A stretch of DNA of 64,000 bases, from the NCBI GenBank assembly GCA_016721005.1, contig JADKJM010000007.1, forward strand, positions 62,001 through 126,000, read 5' to 3'. The DNA comes from Flavobacteriales bacterium. Its GTDB lineage: Bacteria > Bacteroidota > Bacteroidia > Flavobacteriales_F > PHOS-HE28. The notes beneath the pieces are model-generated. The model was not told the origin of the DNA and did not search any database. It was given only the letters and a program-made list of their open reading frames with translations. Position 1 is the first letter of the stretch, and every line of letters begins with the position of its first letter. A program made the translations under genes and the position numbers. Shown here piece after piece: positions 7,354 through 16,569 of this stretch.

Positions 7354-8775
7354 TCACACCTTCAAGGTCTTCCACTTTCCGCGTTGGAAGATGATGCCGC
7401 ACAGCACCGCGAGGATGCTTTCACTGATCGCGACGGAGGCGAAGACGCCGGGCGGTCCGAGTCCCATGGGGATCGCGAGCACATAGGCCAGCGGGATCTC
7501 GATCATCCAGAAACAGATGATGTTCAGCCACGTCGGGGTGATGCTATCGCCTGCACCGTTCAGCGCTTGCGAGAGCACCATGCCGTAGCCGTAGAAGAAG
7601 TAGCCAAGGCTGATCACGCGTAACGCGGTCACTGCGTAAGCATCCGCTTCCGCGCCTTGGTGGAAGAAGGAGACCACCCGTGGAGATGCTGCCCAGAAAA
7701 AGGCCGTGACCAGGACCATGAAGACCATGTTGTAGTGTCCGCACAACCATGCGCTACGCTGCGCGCGATCGGGTTGCTGAGCGCCGAGGTTCTGTCCAAC
7801 AAGTGTGGCGGCCGCGTTCGCCATGCCCCACGCAGGCAACAGGGCCACGATGATGATCCGCATCGCCACCATGTACCCACCCACGGCCACGGTTCCGAAG
7901 GATGCGATGATCCGCACGAGGAAGACCCAACTCAAACTTGCGATCACGAATTGCCCGACCGCGCCGAGCGACACTTTCACAATGCCGACCAACACATCAC
8001 GGATCGGTCGCAGATCAGGAAGGCTCACCGCGAAACTTCCATCCTTCCGGAACAGGTTCCAGAGCAAGTAGGCCACACCGATGCTCCTTCCGATGGTCGT
8101 CGCGACCGCAGCACCCTGCACGCCGAGCTCCGGGAAGAATCCCACGCCGAAGATGAAGAGCGGATCGAGGATGATGTTGATACCATTCGCAAGTGCGAGG
8201 GTACGCAAGGCCATGGCCGCGTTGCCCGCACCACGGAACACGGCATTCACTGCAAAGAGCAACGTAACGATGAGATTGCTCGCCAGCATCAAGCGCGCGT
8301 AGGGCGTGGCCACTACCATCACCTCCGGTTCGGCGCCCATCAGGTGCAGCAGTTGGGGTGCGAACAGCACAGCGGGCAACGCGAGGCACAAGCCGCAAAT
8401 GAGTGCGATGAAGAAACTCTGTCCCGCTGCGATGCGCGCGCCTTCCTTGTTCTTCTCGCCGGTGCGACGGGCCACCACCGCCGTGATCCCCATGCCGAGT
8501 CCCCACGCGATGGAATAGGTCGGGATCATGAGCGTCTCCGTGAGTCCGACGGTCGCGGTAGCCACCACACCGAGCTTCGACACGAAGAAGGTGTCCACCA
8601 ACGCGAAGAGGGCCTCCATGCCCATCTCCATGATCATGGGGATACTGAGCAATACGATCGCGCGACGCATGCCCATGGCGGTGTAGTCCTGCTCCTCGCC
8701 GGAGAGGCTTTCCACAAAGGCATCGTACAGTCGGCGCAGCAACATGGAGGCGAATGACGCCGACGGTCGTGCCAT
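7354..8775 (-). CDS. MATE-family multidrug/sodium antiporter
   Basis: The product has 473 residues from the ATG at 8773-8775 (MARPSASFAS). An in-frame ATG further upstream would add 13 residues with no supporting signal. Twelve hydrophobic segments are arranged in two six-helix halves, as in MATE exporters that use a sodium or proton gradient to extrude cationic compounds. The first helix region reads LLSIPMIMEMGMEALFALVDTFFVSKLG, a typical MATE N-half signature. A second-half equivalent is seen around ALLPAWGMANAAATLVGQNLGA. It is convergent with the deiodinase-like gene with a three-base gap. Substrate cannot be inferred. Confidence 0.92.
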   Translation of the reverse strand: MARPSASFASMLLRRLYDAFVESLSGEEQDYTAMGMRRAIVLLSIPMIMEMGMEALFALVDTFFVSKLGVVATATVGLTETLMIPTYSIAWGLGMGITAVVARRTGEKNKEGARIAAGQSFFIALICGLCLALPAVLFAPQLLHLMGAEPEVMVVATPYARLMLASNLIVTLLFAVNAVFRGAGNAAMALRTLALANGINIILDPLFIFGVGFFPELGVQGAAVATTIGRSIGVAYLLWNLFRKDGSFAVSLPDLRPIRDVLVGIVKVSLGAVGQFVIASLSWVFLVRIIASFGTVAVGGYMVAMRIIIVALLPAWGMANAAATLVGQNLGAQQPDRAQRSAWLCGHYNMVFMVLVTAFFWAASPRVVSFFHQGAEADAYAVTALRVISLGYFFYGYGMVLSQALNGAGDSITPTWLNIICFWMIEIPLAYVLAIPMGLGPPGVFASVAISESILAVLCGIIFQRGKWKTLKV

Positions 8776-8875
8776 CGTTGTCCGGCGCACAAGATGCGGT
8801 GCGGGTGCGAACACTTCACATCCGGTCGTTCAAAGCGCAGCGGAGCCATCGCCCCACACCCCCTGATGCGCCGGG

Positions 8876-8883
8876 TACTTTTG
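8876..8883 (+). promoter_or_regulatory. TAnnTTTG promoter box, OmpA-like gene
   Basis: TACTTTTG is a perfect consensus match that ends four bases before the ATG at 8888, so the mRNA would be almost leaderless. Confidence 0.6.
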
Positions 8884-8887
8884 ATCC

Positions 8888-10075
8888 ATGCTTCGCACGC
8901 TCATACTCGGCACCACTCTGCTCGCACTCACCGGAACCGTTTCGGCACAGAACCTCTTCGAGCGCACGCTCGGCAACGACACCATGCCGAACCTGGTGAT
9001 GAACCCCGGCTTCGAGGAAGTGGAACGCACCTATTGCGCGTGGACCACCGATGTGGCCAAGTTCAACGCCGCAGTGAACGGTTGGAGCTCACCCACCGAG
9101 ACCACACCGGATCACTTCAGCACGACGCTCGATCCGCAGTGCTGGGCGAATCCGAAAAAGCACAGCGACGGCAAACAGAGCACGCACAGCGGCACGGCGA
9201 TGGTCGGCATCAAGGTCTATGGCAAGGGCAACACACCGACCTATTGGCACGAGTATGTGCAATCCGAACTACCCGAACCCTTGCAAGCGGGTGTGCGCTA
9301 CATCGCGGAGTGCTGGGTGTTGCGCGCAGTGCGTAGTAACGAGGCCAGTAACAACATCGGTATCGCTTTCCAGGAAGCGCCGATCAGTACGCGCGATCGC
9401 CTCCCCTTGTACATCACACCGTATGCGAACGAGGAGAAAGTGGTGAAGGGTGGTTGGCAAAAGGTGCGCGGTGTCTTCGATGCCACGGGCATGGAGAAGT
9501 TCTTACTGATCGGGAATTTCTACGGTGATGAAGTGACCACGCATGAGCGCCAACCGAACGGCGAGCGCGGGGCGTACTATTTCATCGATGACGTGAACGT
9601 GCGCATCGCGCCACCCGGTACCGCGCTCACACCGAAGCCGAAAACGAGCACACCGCCACCGCCACGACCCGTTGCTCCGGACCACGCGAGCAGCAATACG
9701 GTGGACATCCATCAGGTGGAACCAACCGTGGGCACGCGGGTGCGCTTGGACAACGTGCAATTCGAATTCGACAAGGCCGACCTGAAGCCGGGCTATGAGA
9801 AGGAACTCGACAAGCTGGTGGATCTGATGACCGACTTCCCGCACCTACGCGTGGAGATCGAAGGCCACACCGATGACCAGGGCAGCGACGACTACAACCT
9901 GCGCTTGAGCGATGCCCGCGCGAAGGCCGTGGTGGATTACCTATTGAAGAAGGACGTGGAGAAGGAACGCTTGAGCTGGAAAGGCTACGGTGAAAGCAAG
10001 CCCTTGGTACCGAATGATGGCGAACCGGGTCGCGCAGTGAACCGGCGCGTGGAGTTCCGCATCATCGAGCGCTGA
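8888..10075 (+). CDS. OmpA-family protein with N-terminal jelly-roll-like domain
   Basis: A 395-residue envelope protein. Residues 1-20 are a signal peptide ending VSAQ. Residues 30-240 open with NLVMNPGFEE and are rich in strands and aromatic residues, a layout typical of carbohydrate-binding jelly-rolls; the same NPxFEE opening occurs in the secreted protein at 49234-50214. A Pro/Thr linker (about 245-270) leads to an OmpA C-terminal domain at 285-395 with FEFDKADLKPG, EIEGHTDDQG, and NLRLSDARAKAVVDYL, the peptidoglycan-binding signature. It therefore probably tethers a surface or periplasmic domain to the cell wall. The N-domain ligand is unknown. Confidence 0.85.
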   Translation: MLRTLILGTTLLALTGTVSAQNLFERTLGNDTMPNLVMNPGFEEVERTYCAWTTDVAKFNAAVNGWSSPTETTPDHFSTTLDPQCWANPKKHSDGKQSTHSGTAMVGIKVYGKGNTPTYWHEYVQSELPEPLQAGVRYIAECWVLRAVRSNEASNNIGIAFQEAPISTRDRLPLYITPYANEEKVVKGGWQKVRGVFDATGMEKFLLIGNFYGDEVTTHERQPNGERGAYYFIDDVNVRIAPPGTALTPKPKTSTPPPPRPVAPDHASSNTVDIHQVEPTVGTRVRLDNVQFEFDKADLKPGYEKELDKLVDLMTDFPHLRVEIEGHTDDQGSDDYNLRLSDARAKAVVDYLLKKDVEKERLSWKGYGESKPLVPNDGEPGRAVNRRVEFRIIER

Positions 10076-10082
10076 TCAAGCC

Positions 10083-10115
10083 GCGTTGGGAACTCCTGGT
10101 TCCGCATTCCAACGC
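10083..10115. terminator. Possible terminator hairpin after the OmpA-like gene
   Basis: GCGTTGG at 10083-10089 faces CCAACGC at 10109-10115, and a second hairpin GGAAC/GTTCC is nested inside. There is no clear T-run, so this is a weak call. Confidence 0.3.
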
Positions 10116-10192
10116 ACTTCCCCGATCCGGCAGGTTCCACGAACCTCCGAACATCGGACCTTAGGCCACCCGCAGCAGCGGGATGTTCCACG

Positions 10193-12049
10193 ATGCACCC
10201 GTTGGATTGGACCATACTCCTGGGAACGCTTGGCTTGATCGTCGGCTATGGCGTATGGCGCACGCGCGGCACCAGCACCAGTGAAGGCTATCTGCGCGGC
10301 GGAAGCGATAACCGATGGTGGGCCGTCGGCTTGAGTGTGATGGCCACACAAGCCAGCGCGATCACCTTCCTCAGCACACCGGGCCAGGGCTTCACGGACG
10401 GAATGGGCTTCGTACAGTTCTACTTCGGCCTGCCGCTGGCCATGATCGTGATCAATCGCGTCTTCATTCCGCTCTACTACAAAATGAAGGTCTTCACAGC
10501 CTACGAATACATCGGGAAGCGGTTCGATGGTCGCACAAGGCTTCTTGCCGCAGGTCTTTTCCTCATCCAACGAGGACTGGCTGCGGGAATCACCATCTAC
10601 GCGCCGAGCATCATACTCAGCCAAGTGCTGCACTGGCCGCTTTCATGGACCTGCGCTTTCATCGGTGTGCTGGTGATCATCTACACCACCACCGGCGGTG
10701 CGAAGGCGGTGGGTGTTACGCACAAGCACCAGATGGCGGTGATCTTCCTCGGCCTGCTGATCGCCTTCGGCTACATCGTCCATTCGCTCAGCCCGGTGAT
10801 CTCGTTCGGCGAAAGTCTCCAACTCGCCAAGGACCTCGGCAAGCTGGATGTGATCGACACCTCCTTCAACCCCTCGAACAAGTACACGTTGTGGAGTGGC
10901 TTGATCGGCGGCTTCTTTTTGCAACTCGCCTACTTCGGCACCGACCAGAGCCAAGTGCAACGCTACCTCAGTGGCAAGAATGTGGAGCAAGCGAAACGCG
11001 GCCTGTGGATGAACGCGGTACTGAAGATCCCGATGCAGTTCTTCATCCTGCTCATCGGTGTGCTGGTGTTCGTGTTCTACCTATTCAATCCTGCGCCGGT
11101 GCATTGGAACGCGGCGAACGTGGAAGCTGTGCGGAATGCGGAAACCGCAGAGGCGCAGAGGGCGCTGAGTATTGCGGACTCTATCGGGGTTGAGGGCATG
11201 TCGAAGTTCCCCGATCTCACAGCGAGCCGACTTCGACAGCAGTATCAGGGGAACACGGATTCGATCGCGGTGATATCCATGGCGTGGGTGGAAGCCCAGC
11301 GTGCGGGCGGAGCGGCCGCAACAACACAATGGAACACGGCCCTTACTTCCGCCTTGGACCGATCCAAGGTGCTGCATGAGCGCTATCAAGAGAAAGTGAA
11401 GATCGTGCTTCCGAAAGCCGAGACGAATGACAAGGACTACATCTTCATCACCTTCATCATGGACCATCTGCCGGTGGGGATCATCGGCCTGCTGCTCGCC
11501 ATGATCTTCAGCGCGGGCATGAGCAGCACCAGCGCGGAATTGAGTGCGCTCGCCACCACCAGCGTGGTGGATGTGGTGAAGCGCGAACGCACGGATGCCG
11601 AACTCGTGATCCACACCAAGTGGGCTACCGTGCTCTTCGGCCTGCTCGCCCTGGCCTTCGCTGCGTTGTTCTCGCTCTTCGAGAACCTGATACAAGCTGT
11701 GAACATCATCGGTTCGCTGTTCTATGGAACGATCCTGGGGATCTTCCTTGTCGCCTTCTTCTTCAAGCGGATCCAAGGGTGGGCCGTGTTCTTCGCGGCG
11801 ATCATCGCCCAGTTGCTCATCCTGGTCCACTTCGGACTGGACCACTGGAATGTGTTCGAGTACACCCTGCCAGACGGCTCGAAGCACGACCCGCTCGCGA
11901 TCGCCTTCCTCTGGTACAACCTGCTCGCTCCAGCGGTGTTGATCACGTTCGCCGGCCTGCTCCAGTGGACCCGACCCCGCGATCAACGAGGTTCACCCAA
12001 CCCTATCAGTAGCGGTTCCATGCGAACAGGTTTCCAAGGTCGGTCGTGA
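10193..12049 (+). CDS. Sodium:solute symporter (SSS family)
   Basis: The 618-residue membrane protein has about 14 hydrophobic segments and an N-terminal periplasmic start (MHPLDWTILLGTLGLIVGYG). Family marks include SVMATQASAITFLSTPGQG in the second helix, YIGKRFDGRTRLLAAGLF, and LLAMIFSAGMSSTSAELSALATTSVVDVV late in the protein. Between about residues 300 and 405 there is an unusually long hydrophilic insert, rich in Ala and Glu, before the helix beginning IFITFIMDHLPVG; most family members have a shorter loop. The transported solute (sugar, amino acid or other) cannot be read from sequence. The gene stands alone, and the next gene has its own promoter. Confidence 0.9.
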   Translation: MHPLDWTILLGTLGLIVGYGVWRTRGTSTSEGYLRGGSDNRWWAVGLSVMATQASAITFLSTPGQGFTDGMGFVQFYFGLPLAMIVINRVFIPLYYKMKVFTAYEYIGKRFDGRTRLLAAGLFLIQRGLAAGITIYAPSIILSQVLHWPLSWTCAFIGVLVIIYTTTGGAKAVGVTHKHQMAVIFLGLLIAFGYIVHSLSPVISFGESLQLAKDLGKLDVIDTSFNPSNKYTLWSGLIGGFFLQLAYFGTDQSQVQRYLSGKNVEQAKRGLWMNAVLKIPMQFFILLIGVLVFVFYLFNPAPVHWNAANVEAVRNAETAEAQRALSIADSIGVEGMSKFPDLTASRLRQQYQGNTDSIAVISMAWVEAQRAGGAAATTQWNTALTSALDRSKVLHERYQEKVKIVLPKAETNDKDYIFITFIMDHLPVGIIGLLLAMIFSAGMSSTSAELSALATTSVVDVVKRERTDAELVIHTKWATVLFGLLALAFAALFSLFENLIQAVNIIGSLFYGTILGIFLVAFFFKRIQGWAVFFAAIIAQLLILVHFGLDHWNVFEYTLPDGSKHDPLAIAFLWYNLLAPAVLITFAGLLQWTRPRDQRGSPNPISSGSMRTGFQGRS

Positions 12050-12100
12050 ACCAAGTGCTTGATCCGCAACCCGCTCAGTTCCACGCCGAAGTAGGAACAT

Positions 12101-12108
12101 TATCTTTG
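12101..12108 (+). promoter_or_regulatory. TAnnTTTG promoter box, type IX cargo gene
   Basis: TATCTTTG is an exact consensus match 39 bases before the ATG at 12148. This supports the downstream ATG over earlier frame starts. Confidence 0.6.
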
Positions 12109-12147
12109 GCATCCTCCGAACGAAAAACCAACCCCAAAACAAGTGCG

Positions 12148-14049
12148 ATGAACAAGATCTTACTCTTGGGTGGCCTTCTGGTCATCAGCGCATCAGCGGC
12201 TGCGCAAACAAGCCGTAACCTACCGAGTGCCAGAACCGTGAAGGCCGATGGTCATGCCGGCTCTGCGGCGCTCGTGAACGACAACCTCCTTCCTGCCCAG
12301 CACACCGATCGCGGTACCTCGTTCTGGTTCGAGGATTTCTCCGGCGGTGCCATTCCTGCGGGTTGGACGAACGTGGACATCGGCTCGGCGCCGACCGATC
12401 CCCCGGTGACCTTCGTTTGGTCGAATGATCCAACCGCTGTTGGGCCATCTGCGTTGAACTATGTACCCTCCTCGGTGTTCAATGCCCCTGGAGCCGGTGA
12501 TGGTTACGTCTGGGCGAACAGCGACCGTGGCCTGCCTGCGGCCCCGGTCCAGAACCACTTGACCCAATTGACCACGACCGCGATCGATTGCAGCGGCCAA
12601 CCTACGGTCCAGCTCAGCTTGAGCGCGCTGATCGGTGTGTTCGACCTGGATGCATCCGACTTCGCCGTAGTGCGCGTGAGCACGGATATGACCAATTGGA
12701 CCACCTACCAACTGTTCCCTTGCCTGGTCACCGGTGCAGCGGCGCCTCCTTGCAGCCGTTGGTCCGCCAACCCGGAGAACGTCATCGTAGATATCTCCGC
12801 CACGGCGGCGGGCCAATCCACGGTCTATCTCCAGTTCCAGTGGGAAGGTCTGTGGGAATACTTCTGGGCGATCGATGACATCGTACTCTCGCAATTGCCG
12901 GACTACGAGCGTCGCATCGCGAACCTTTACGTGGCGCATGTGGATGGCGGCTACGAGTTCGCTCGTATCCCCCGGAACCAACTGGGCACCAGCCTCAACC
13001 TCGGTGGCGATGTGATCAACCAAGGTGCGAACGACCAGACCAACGTGACCTTGACCGCGACCGTGACCGGTCCGGGAGGCGTGAACTTCAGCGCAAGCCA
13101 GAACTTCGCTGTGATCGCACCGGGTGAAACCGTCAACATGGTACAGGTCGCCACGCTACCTGTCGGGATGCAGGAGGGTACCTACACCGTGGATTACGCG
13201 GTGACCTCCGATCAGGACGCTTCGGAATACAATCCCCTGAATGACGTCTTCACACGCAAATTCCAACTGAATGACCTGACCTACTCCATGGATGGGGTGG
13301 GGATCCACCCGGCCGCGATCGAGAACCTGACCAGCATGGGAAGCAACAGCTTCACCGGCGCAGCGGACGGCTTGGAGATCATGACCTATTACGAGTTCCG
13401 CAACACGGCCACCGTGTATGGGATCTATGTGGAGATCACCTCCACCACGGTTCCGGGTAGCGCCATCCTGGCTTCGGTGTATGACACCTTGAGCGTGCTC
13501 GGAACACCCGCGAACTTCACCAGTCCACTTGCGCAGAGCGACATCATCACCGTAACTGCGGCTGACGTCGCCGCAGGCCGCGTACTCGCACCTTTATTGA
13601 CCCCGGTGGACCTGACGCCGAACGCATACTACGCTTCCGTTCGGTTGTTCAGTTCGGCCAACGCGACGGATATCCGTGTGGTGGATGACGTGACCGTGGC
13701 CCAGCCGAACATCGCCAGCCTGATATTCATTCCCGGGGATCAGGTGTACACCAACGGAAATGCCAGCGCGGTGCGGATGGTGTTGGACCAGAACATCTCG
13801 GTGAGCGAATTGACTCCTTTGGAAGGCGTATCGGTATCTCCGAACCCGACCAACGGCCTCCTGACCGTGCGTAGCATCAACGCCGGCACGCACACGATCC
13901 AGGTGCTCAATGCCCTTGGTGAAGTGCTGATGACCGACCGCTTTGCGGGTAGCACCTCCATCGATCTGGGAAGCTTCACAGCTGGTGTGTACTTGGTGCG
14001 CGTAAGCACCCCGAACGGCGTATCGGTTCAGCGCGTGACGCGCAACTGA
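12148..14049 (+). CDS. Secreted protein with type IX sorting domain
   Basis: The 633-residue product starts at ATG 12148 with a signal peptide (MNKILLLGGLLVISASAAAQ). Residues 60-260 form a beta-rich domain around FWFEDFSGGAIPAGWTNVD, a motif common at the start of exported Bacteroidota proteins with a jelly-roll. Residues 290-370 resemble a CARDB-type Ig domain (NLGGDVINQGANDQTNVTLTATV). The last 75 residues are a type A C-terminal sorting domain: VSVSPNPTNGLLTV, IQVLNALGEVL and a terminal GVYLVRVSTPNG strand. The cargo would be carried across the outer membrane by the type IX machinery and probably attached to the surface. Function beyond that is unknown. Confidence 0.85.
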   Translation: MNKILLLGGLLVISASAAAQTSRNLPSARTVKADGHAGSAALVNDNLLPAQHTDRGTSFWFEDFSGGAIPAGWTNVDIGSAPTDPPVTFVWSNDPTAVGPSALNYVPSSVFNAPGAGDGYVWANSDRGLPAAPVQNHLTQLTTTAIDCSGQPTVQLSLSALIGVFDLDASDFAVVRVSTDMTNWTTYQLFPCLVTGAAAPPCSRWSANPENVIVDISATAAGQSTVYLQFQWEGLWEYFWAIDDIVLSQLPDYERRIANLYVAHVDGGYEFARIPRNQLGTSLNLGGDVINQGANDQTNVTLTATVTGPGGVNFSASQNFAVIAPGETVNMVQVATLPVGMQEGTYTVDYAVTSDQDASEYNPLNDVFTRKFQLNDLTYSMDGVGIHPAAIENLTSMGSNSFTGAADGLEIMTYYEFRNTATVYGIYVEITSTTVPGSAILASVYDTLSVLGTPANFTSPLAQSDIITVTAADVAAGRVLAPLLTPVDLTPNAYYASVRLFSSANATDIRVVDDVTVAQPNIASLIFIPGDQVYTNGNASAVRMVLDQNISVSELTPLEGVSVSPNPTNGLLTVRSINAGTHTIQVLNALGEVLMTDRFAGSTSIDLGSFTAGVYLVRVSTPNGVSVQRVTRN

Positions 14050-14066
14050 TCCTGAACAATTCCTGT

Positions 14067-14108
14067 AGGAACCCCGCCCGGCGCAAGCCAGGCGGGGTTC
14101 CTGCTTTT
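14067..14108 (+). terminator. Rho-independent terminator of the type IX cargo gene
   Basis: AGGAACCCCGCC pairs exactly with GGCGGGGTTCCT over a 12-base loop and is followed by GCTTTTC. It lies 18 bases after the stop codon. Confidence 0.85.
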
Positions 14109-14231
14109 CAGGGGTGCTGAATGGATCCACGTTGCAGTCCGGTCCGGCGATGATCAGCGGGCAAGCCTGCTCCGGATTGATCCCTCGTTCGCTACGCGAT
14201 GCCTCAGGGCCGTCCTATCATGGAAATGATG

Positions 14232-14265
14232 AAGGGGCCGTCTCGCGGTTGCGAGACAGCCCCTT
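14232..14265 (-). terminator. Terminator hairpin of the DUF2911 gene
   Basis: AAGGGGC and TCTCGC pair with GCGAGA and GCCCCTT around a GGTT loop, with a two-base internal mismatch. It sits about 23 bases downstream of the minus-strand DUF2911 stop codon. The space between this hairpin and the previous terminator (14109-14231) shows no gene. Confidence 0.7.
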
Positions 14266-14288
14266 CGCCCGACTGAATGATCCCGGAT

Positions 14289-15143
14289 CTACTTCGCGGT
14301 TCCCGCCGGTGCGCGGCGCCACTCCAGGATCCGCTCCCGGAACAATTTCACATACGCCTCACTCTTCTCCTCCTGCGCGACCTTCATGCCTTCTTCCGCC
14401 GTGGCGATGGCCTCCTTGGTATTCCCGTTCGCAGCCTGTGCGAGCGCCAAGGTGTAAAGGCTCCAGTACTTCTTCTCCATGCTTACGCTCTTCGTGGCCC
14501 ATTGCAAGGCCTCCACGAGCATCATTCCCCGATCCACGCAGAATCGTGCGCTCCGGTTGTAGGCCCCGGCTCCGGGAGAAGGCTCTGCCAACGCTGCCCG
14601 GATGTTCGCCAAGCCTTGCTTGGTCGCATCGGCGAACAGGCCGATGCGGATCACGCGGCTTTCCCAGGACATGACCAGATCCGCCTTATCATCCTTCACA
14701 TTCGCGAAGGAGAACGTGAAGGTCTCGATCGGTTCGTACGACTTGCCGACGACGACCTTCACGCGCAGGACATCGGCCTCCTCCTTGCGGTCCCCCTCAC
14801 CCCAAAGCGAAGTGTCCTTGTTGAAGATGATCGTCCACACTTCTTCCCCGGGAATGGTGAACAAGGAGTAGATCCCCGCTGGCAGCTCCACTCCTTCCAC
14901 CTTCACCGGCCCGTCCGCTTGGAAGGTGGTGCACTTGTTCGCCCCGGTACGCCACACTTTCCCGTAAGGCACCAGATCACCGAAGATCTTCCGGTCCCGC
15001 ATACTAGGGCGCGAATAGTCCACTTTGATGGTGGTGAGCCCGACCACTTGTTCAACGTGTCCGGAGGGACTCGGCTGCGGCAGTTGTTGGGCGAAGGCCA
15101 AAAAGGGAACAACGGAAAGCGTGGTCAATATCGCGACTCTCAT
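14289..15143 (-). CDS. Secreted DUF2911 protein
   Basis: A 284-residue protein with signal peptide MRVAILTTLSVVPFLAFAQ from the ATG at 15141-15143. Residues 25-175 match the DUF2911 pattern: IKVDYSRPSMRDRKIFG, VPYGKVWRTGAN, VKVEGVELPAGIYSLFTIPG and WGEGDRKEEADVLRV. The C-terminal 80 residues are helical and TPR-like (LYTLALAQAANGNTKEAIATAEEGMKVA). DUF2911 proteins are common in Bacteroidota and have no established activity. A TATTTTG stretch about 40 bases upstream, at 15185-15191, may be its promoter. The gene is transcribed alone between terminators. Confidence 0.88.
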   Translation of the reverse strand: MRVAILTTLSVVPFLAFAQQLPQPSPSGHVEQVVGLTTIKVDYSRPSMRDRKIFGDLVPYGKVWRTGANKCTTFQADGPVKVEGVELPAGIYSLFTIPGEEVWTIIFNKDTSLWGEGDRKEEADVLRVKVVVGKSYEPIETFTFSFANVKDDKADLVMSWESRVIRIGLFADATKQGLANIRAALAEPSPGAGAYNRSARFCVDRGMMLVEALQWATKSVSMEKKYWSLYTLALAQAANGNTKEAIATAEEGMKVAQEEKSEAYVKLFRERILEWRRAPAGTAK

Positions 15144-15205
15144 GAGTATGGTTTGGGATCCGATGGGTTGGTCCACCGGGGCCACAAAATAAGACCTCGA
15201 TCAGG

Positions 15206-16444
15206 TCAGGCCACCTTCAGGTTGCTTAAGCGCGAGCGATCGAATTTCTCCCGGGCGTAGCTCAGCGTAACGCGCAATTCGCTCGGACGCTCCGGCGCAC
15301 CGGGCATCTCGTACATCGCGTCGGTCATGATGGCCTCACAAATGCTGCGCAAACCGCGCGCGCCCAACTTATACTCGAACGCACGCTCTACAATGAAGTC
15401 GAGCACCTTCTTGTCAAAAGTGAGCTTCACCTTATCCATATCGAAGAGCTTCACGTACTGCTTGATCAGTGCGTTCTTCGGTTCGGTGAGGATCCGGCGA
15501 AGGCTTTCGCGATCCAATGGATCCAAATAGGTGAGCACAGGGAAACGCCCGATGAGTTCGGGGATCAGACCGTAGCTCCGAAGGTCGGTAGGACCAACAT
15601 ACTGGAGAAGGTTGTCATCGTCGATCCGACCATCCTTGCTGGCGCTGTAACCAACGGCGCTGCTCTTCACGCGCCGGGCGATGATCTTCTGGATGCCATC
15701 GAACGCACCACCGCAGATGAAGAGAATGTTCTTCGTCTCCACCTGGATGAGCTTCTGCTCCGGATGCTTACGGCCACCTTGTGGGGGTACGTTCACCGTA
15801 CTGCCCTCAAGCAACTTCAGCAACGCCTGCTGAACGCCTTCACCACTCACATCGCGCGTGATGCTCGGGGTATCACTCTTGCGACTGATCTTATCGATCT
15901 CATCAATGAAGACGATGCCGCGTTCAGCCTTGCTCACATCGTAATCCGCTGCTTGTAGGAGGCGGCTGAGGATGCTTTCCACGTCCTCGCCCACATACCC
16001 CGCCTCGGTGAGCACCGTAGCGTCGGCAATGGCGAAAGGGACATTCAACATGCGTGCGATGGTCCGGGCCAAGAGGGTCTTTCCGCTGCCGGTCTCGCCC
16101 ACGAGGATGATGTTGCTCTTCTCGATCTCCACATCGTCCACCGAGGTAGTGGGTTTCTGGAGCAAGCGCTTGTAGTGGTTGTACACGGCCACGCTCAGCA
16201 CCTTCTTGGCATCGTCCTGCCCGATCACGTACTCATCCAGAAAGCGCTTGATGTCGGACGGGCGCTGCATGATCAAGCTGCCCTCCATCTCCGTGCGGGA
16301 CCGCTGGCTCAATTCCTCGCTGATGATGTTCTGCGCCTGCGCGATGCAGCTATCACAGATATGACCCGTGATACCGGCGATGAGGACGTTCGTGTCCTGT
16401 TTGTCGCGCCCGCAGAAGGAGCACTTGATCTCTTTCTTGTCCAT
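15206..16444 (-). CDS. clpX: ATP-dependent Clp protease ATP-binding subunit ClpX
   Basis: The 412-residue AAA+ unfoldase recognises tagged substrates and feeds them to the ClpP chamber. The start at ATG 16442-16444 places the zinc-binding domain correctly: Cys8, Cys11, Cys30, Cys33. Walker A GETGSGKT is at 116-123 and Walker B IVFIDEID near 177-184. The ClpP-docking loop region and sensor motifs follow (NILFICGGAFDGIQKII; pore loop GYVGED at 149-154). Length and motif order match ClpX from other phyla. In related genomes tig, clpP and clpX form one cluster in this order; here a gene on the opposite strand separates clpP from clpX. Confidence 0.98.
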   Translation of the reverse strand: MDKKEIKCSFCGRDKQDTNVLIAGITGHICDSCIAQAQNIISEELSQRSRTEMEGSLIMQRPSDIKRFLDEYVIGQDDAKKVLSVAVYNHYKRLLQKPTTSVDDVEIEKSNIILVGETGSGKTLLARTIARMLNVPFAIADATVLTEAGYVGEDVESILSRLLQAADYDVSKAERGIVFIDEIDKISRKSDTPSITRDVSGEGVQQALLKLLEGSTVNVPPQGGRKHPEQKLIQVETKNILFICGGAFDGIQKIIARRVKSSAVGYSASKDGRIDDDNLLQYVGPTDLRSYGLIPELIGRFPVLTYLDPLDRESLRRILTEPKNALIKQYVKLFDMDKVKLTFDKKVLDFIVERAFEYKLGARGLRSICEAIMTDAMYEMPGAPERPSELRVTLSYAREKFDRSRLSNLKVA

Positions 16445-16569
16445 GGATGGTTGCCAAAGGACCGGCATACGCCGGAAAGGCCCCGCAAGATACATCCCGA
16501 CGTCAGCGACAGTCCCAACAGCCGCTTGAGTCAGGTTATTATTGACAACTTTGCCGGAAATTCCATCGG

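Noticed and set aside
7657..8757. 366-codon plus-strand frame over the MATE gene
   Set aside because: Glu/His/Arg-rich shadow with no hydrophobic segment, while the opposite strand encodes a clear 12-helix transporter.
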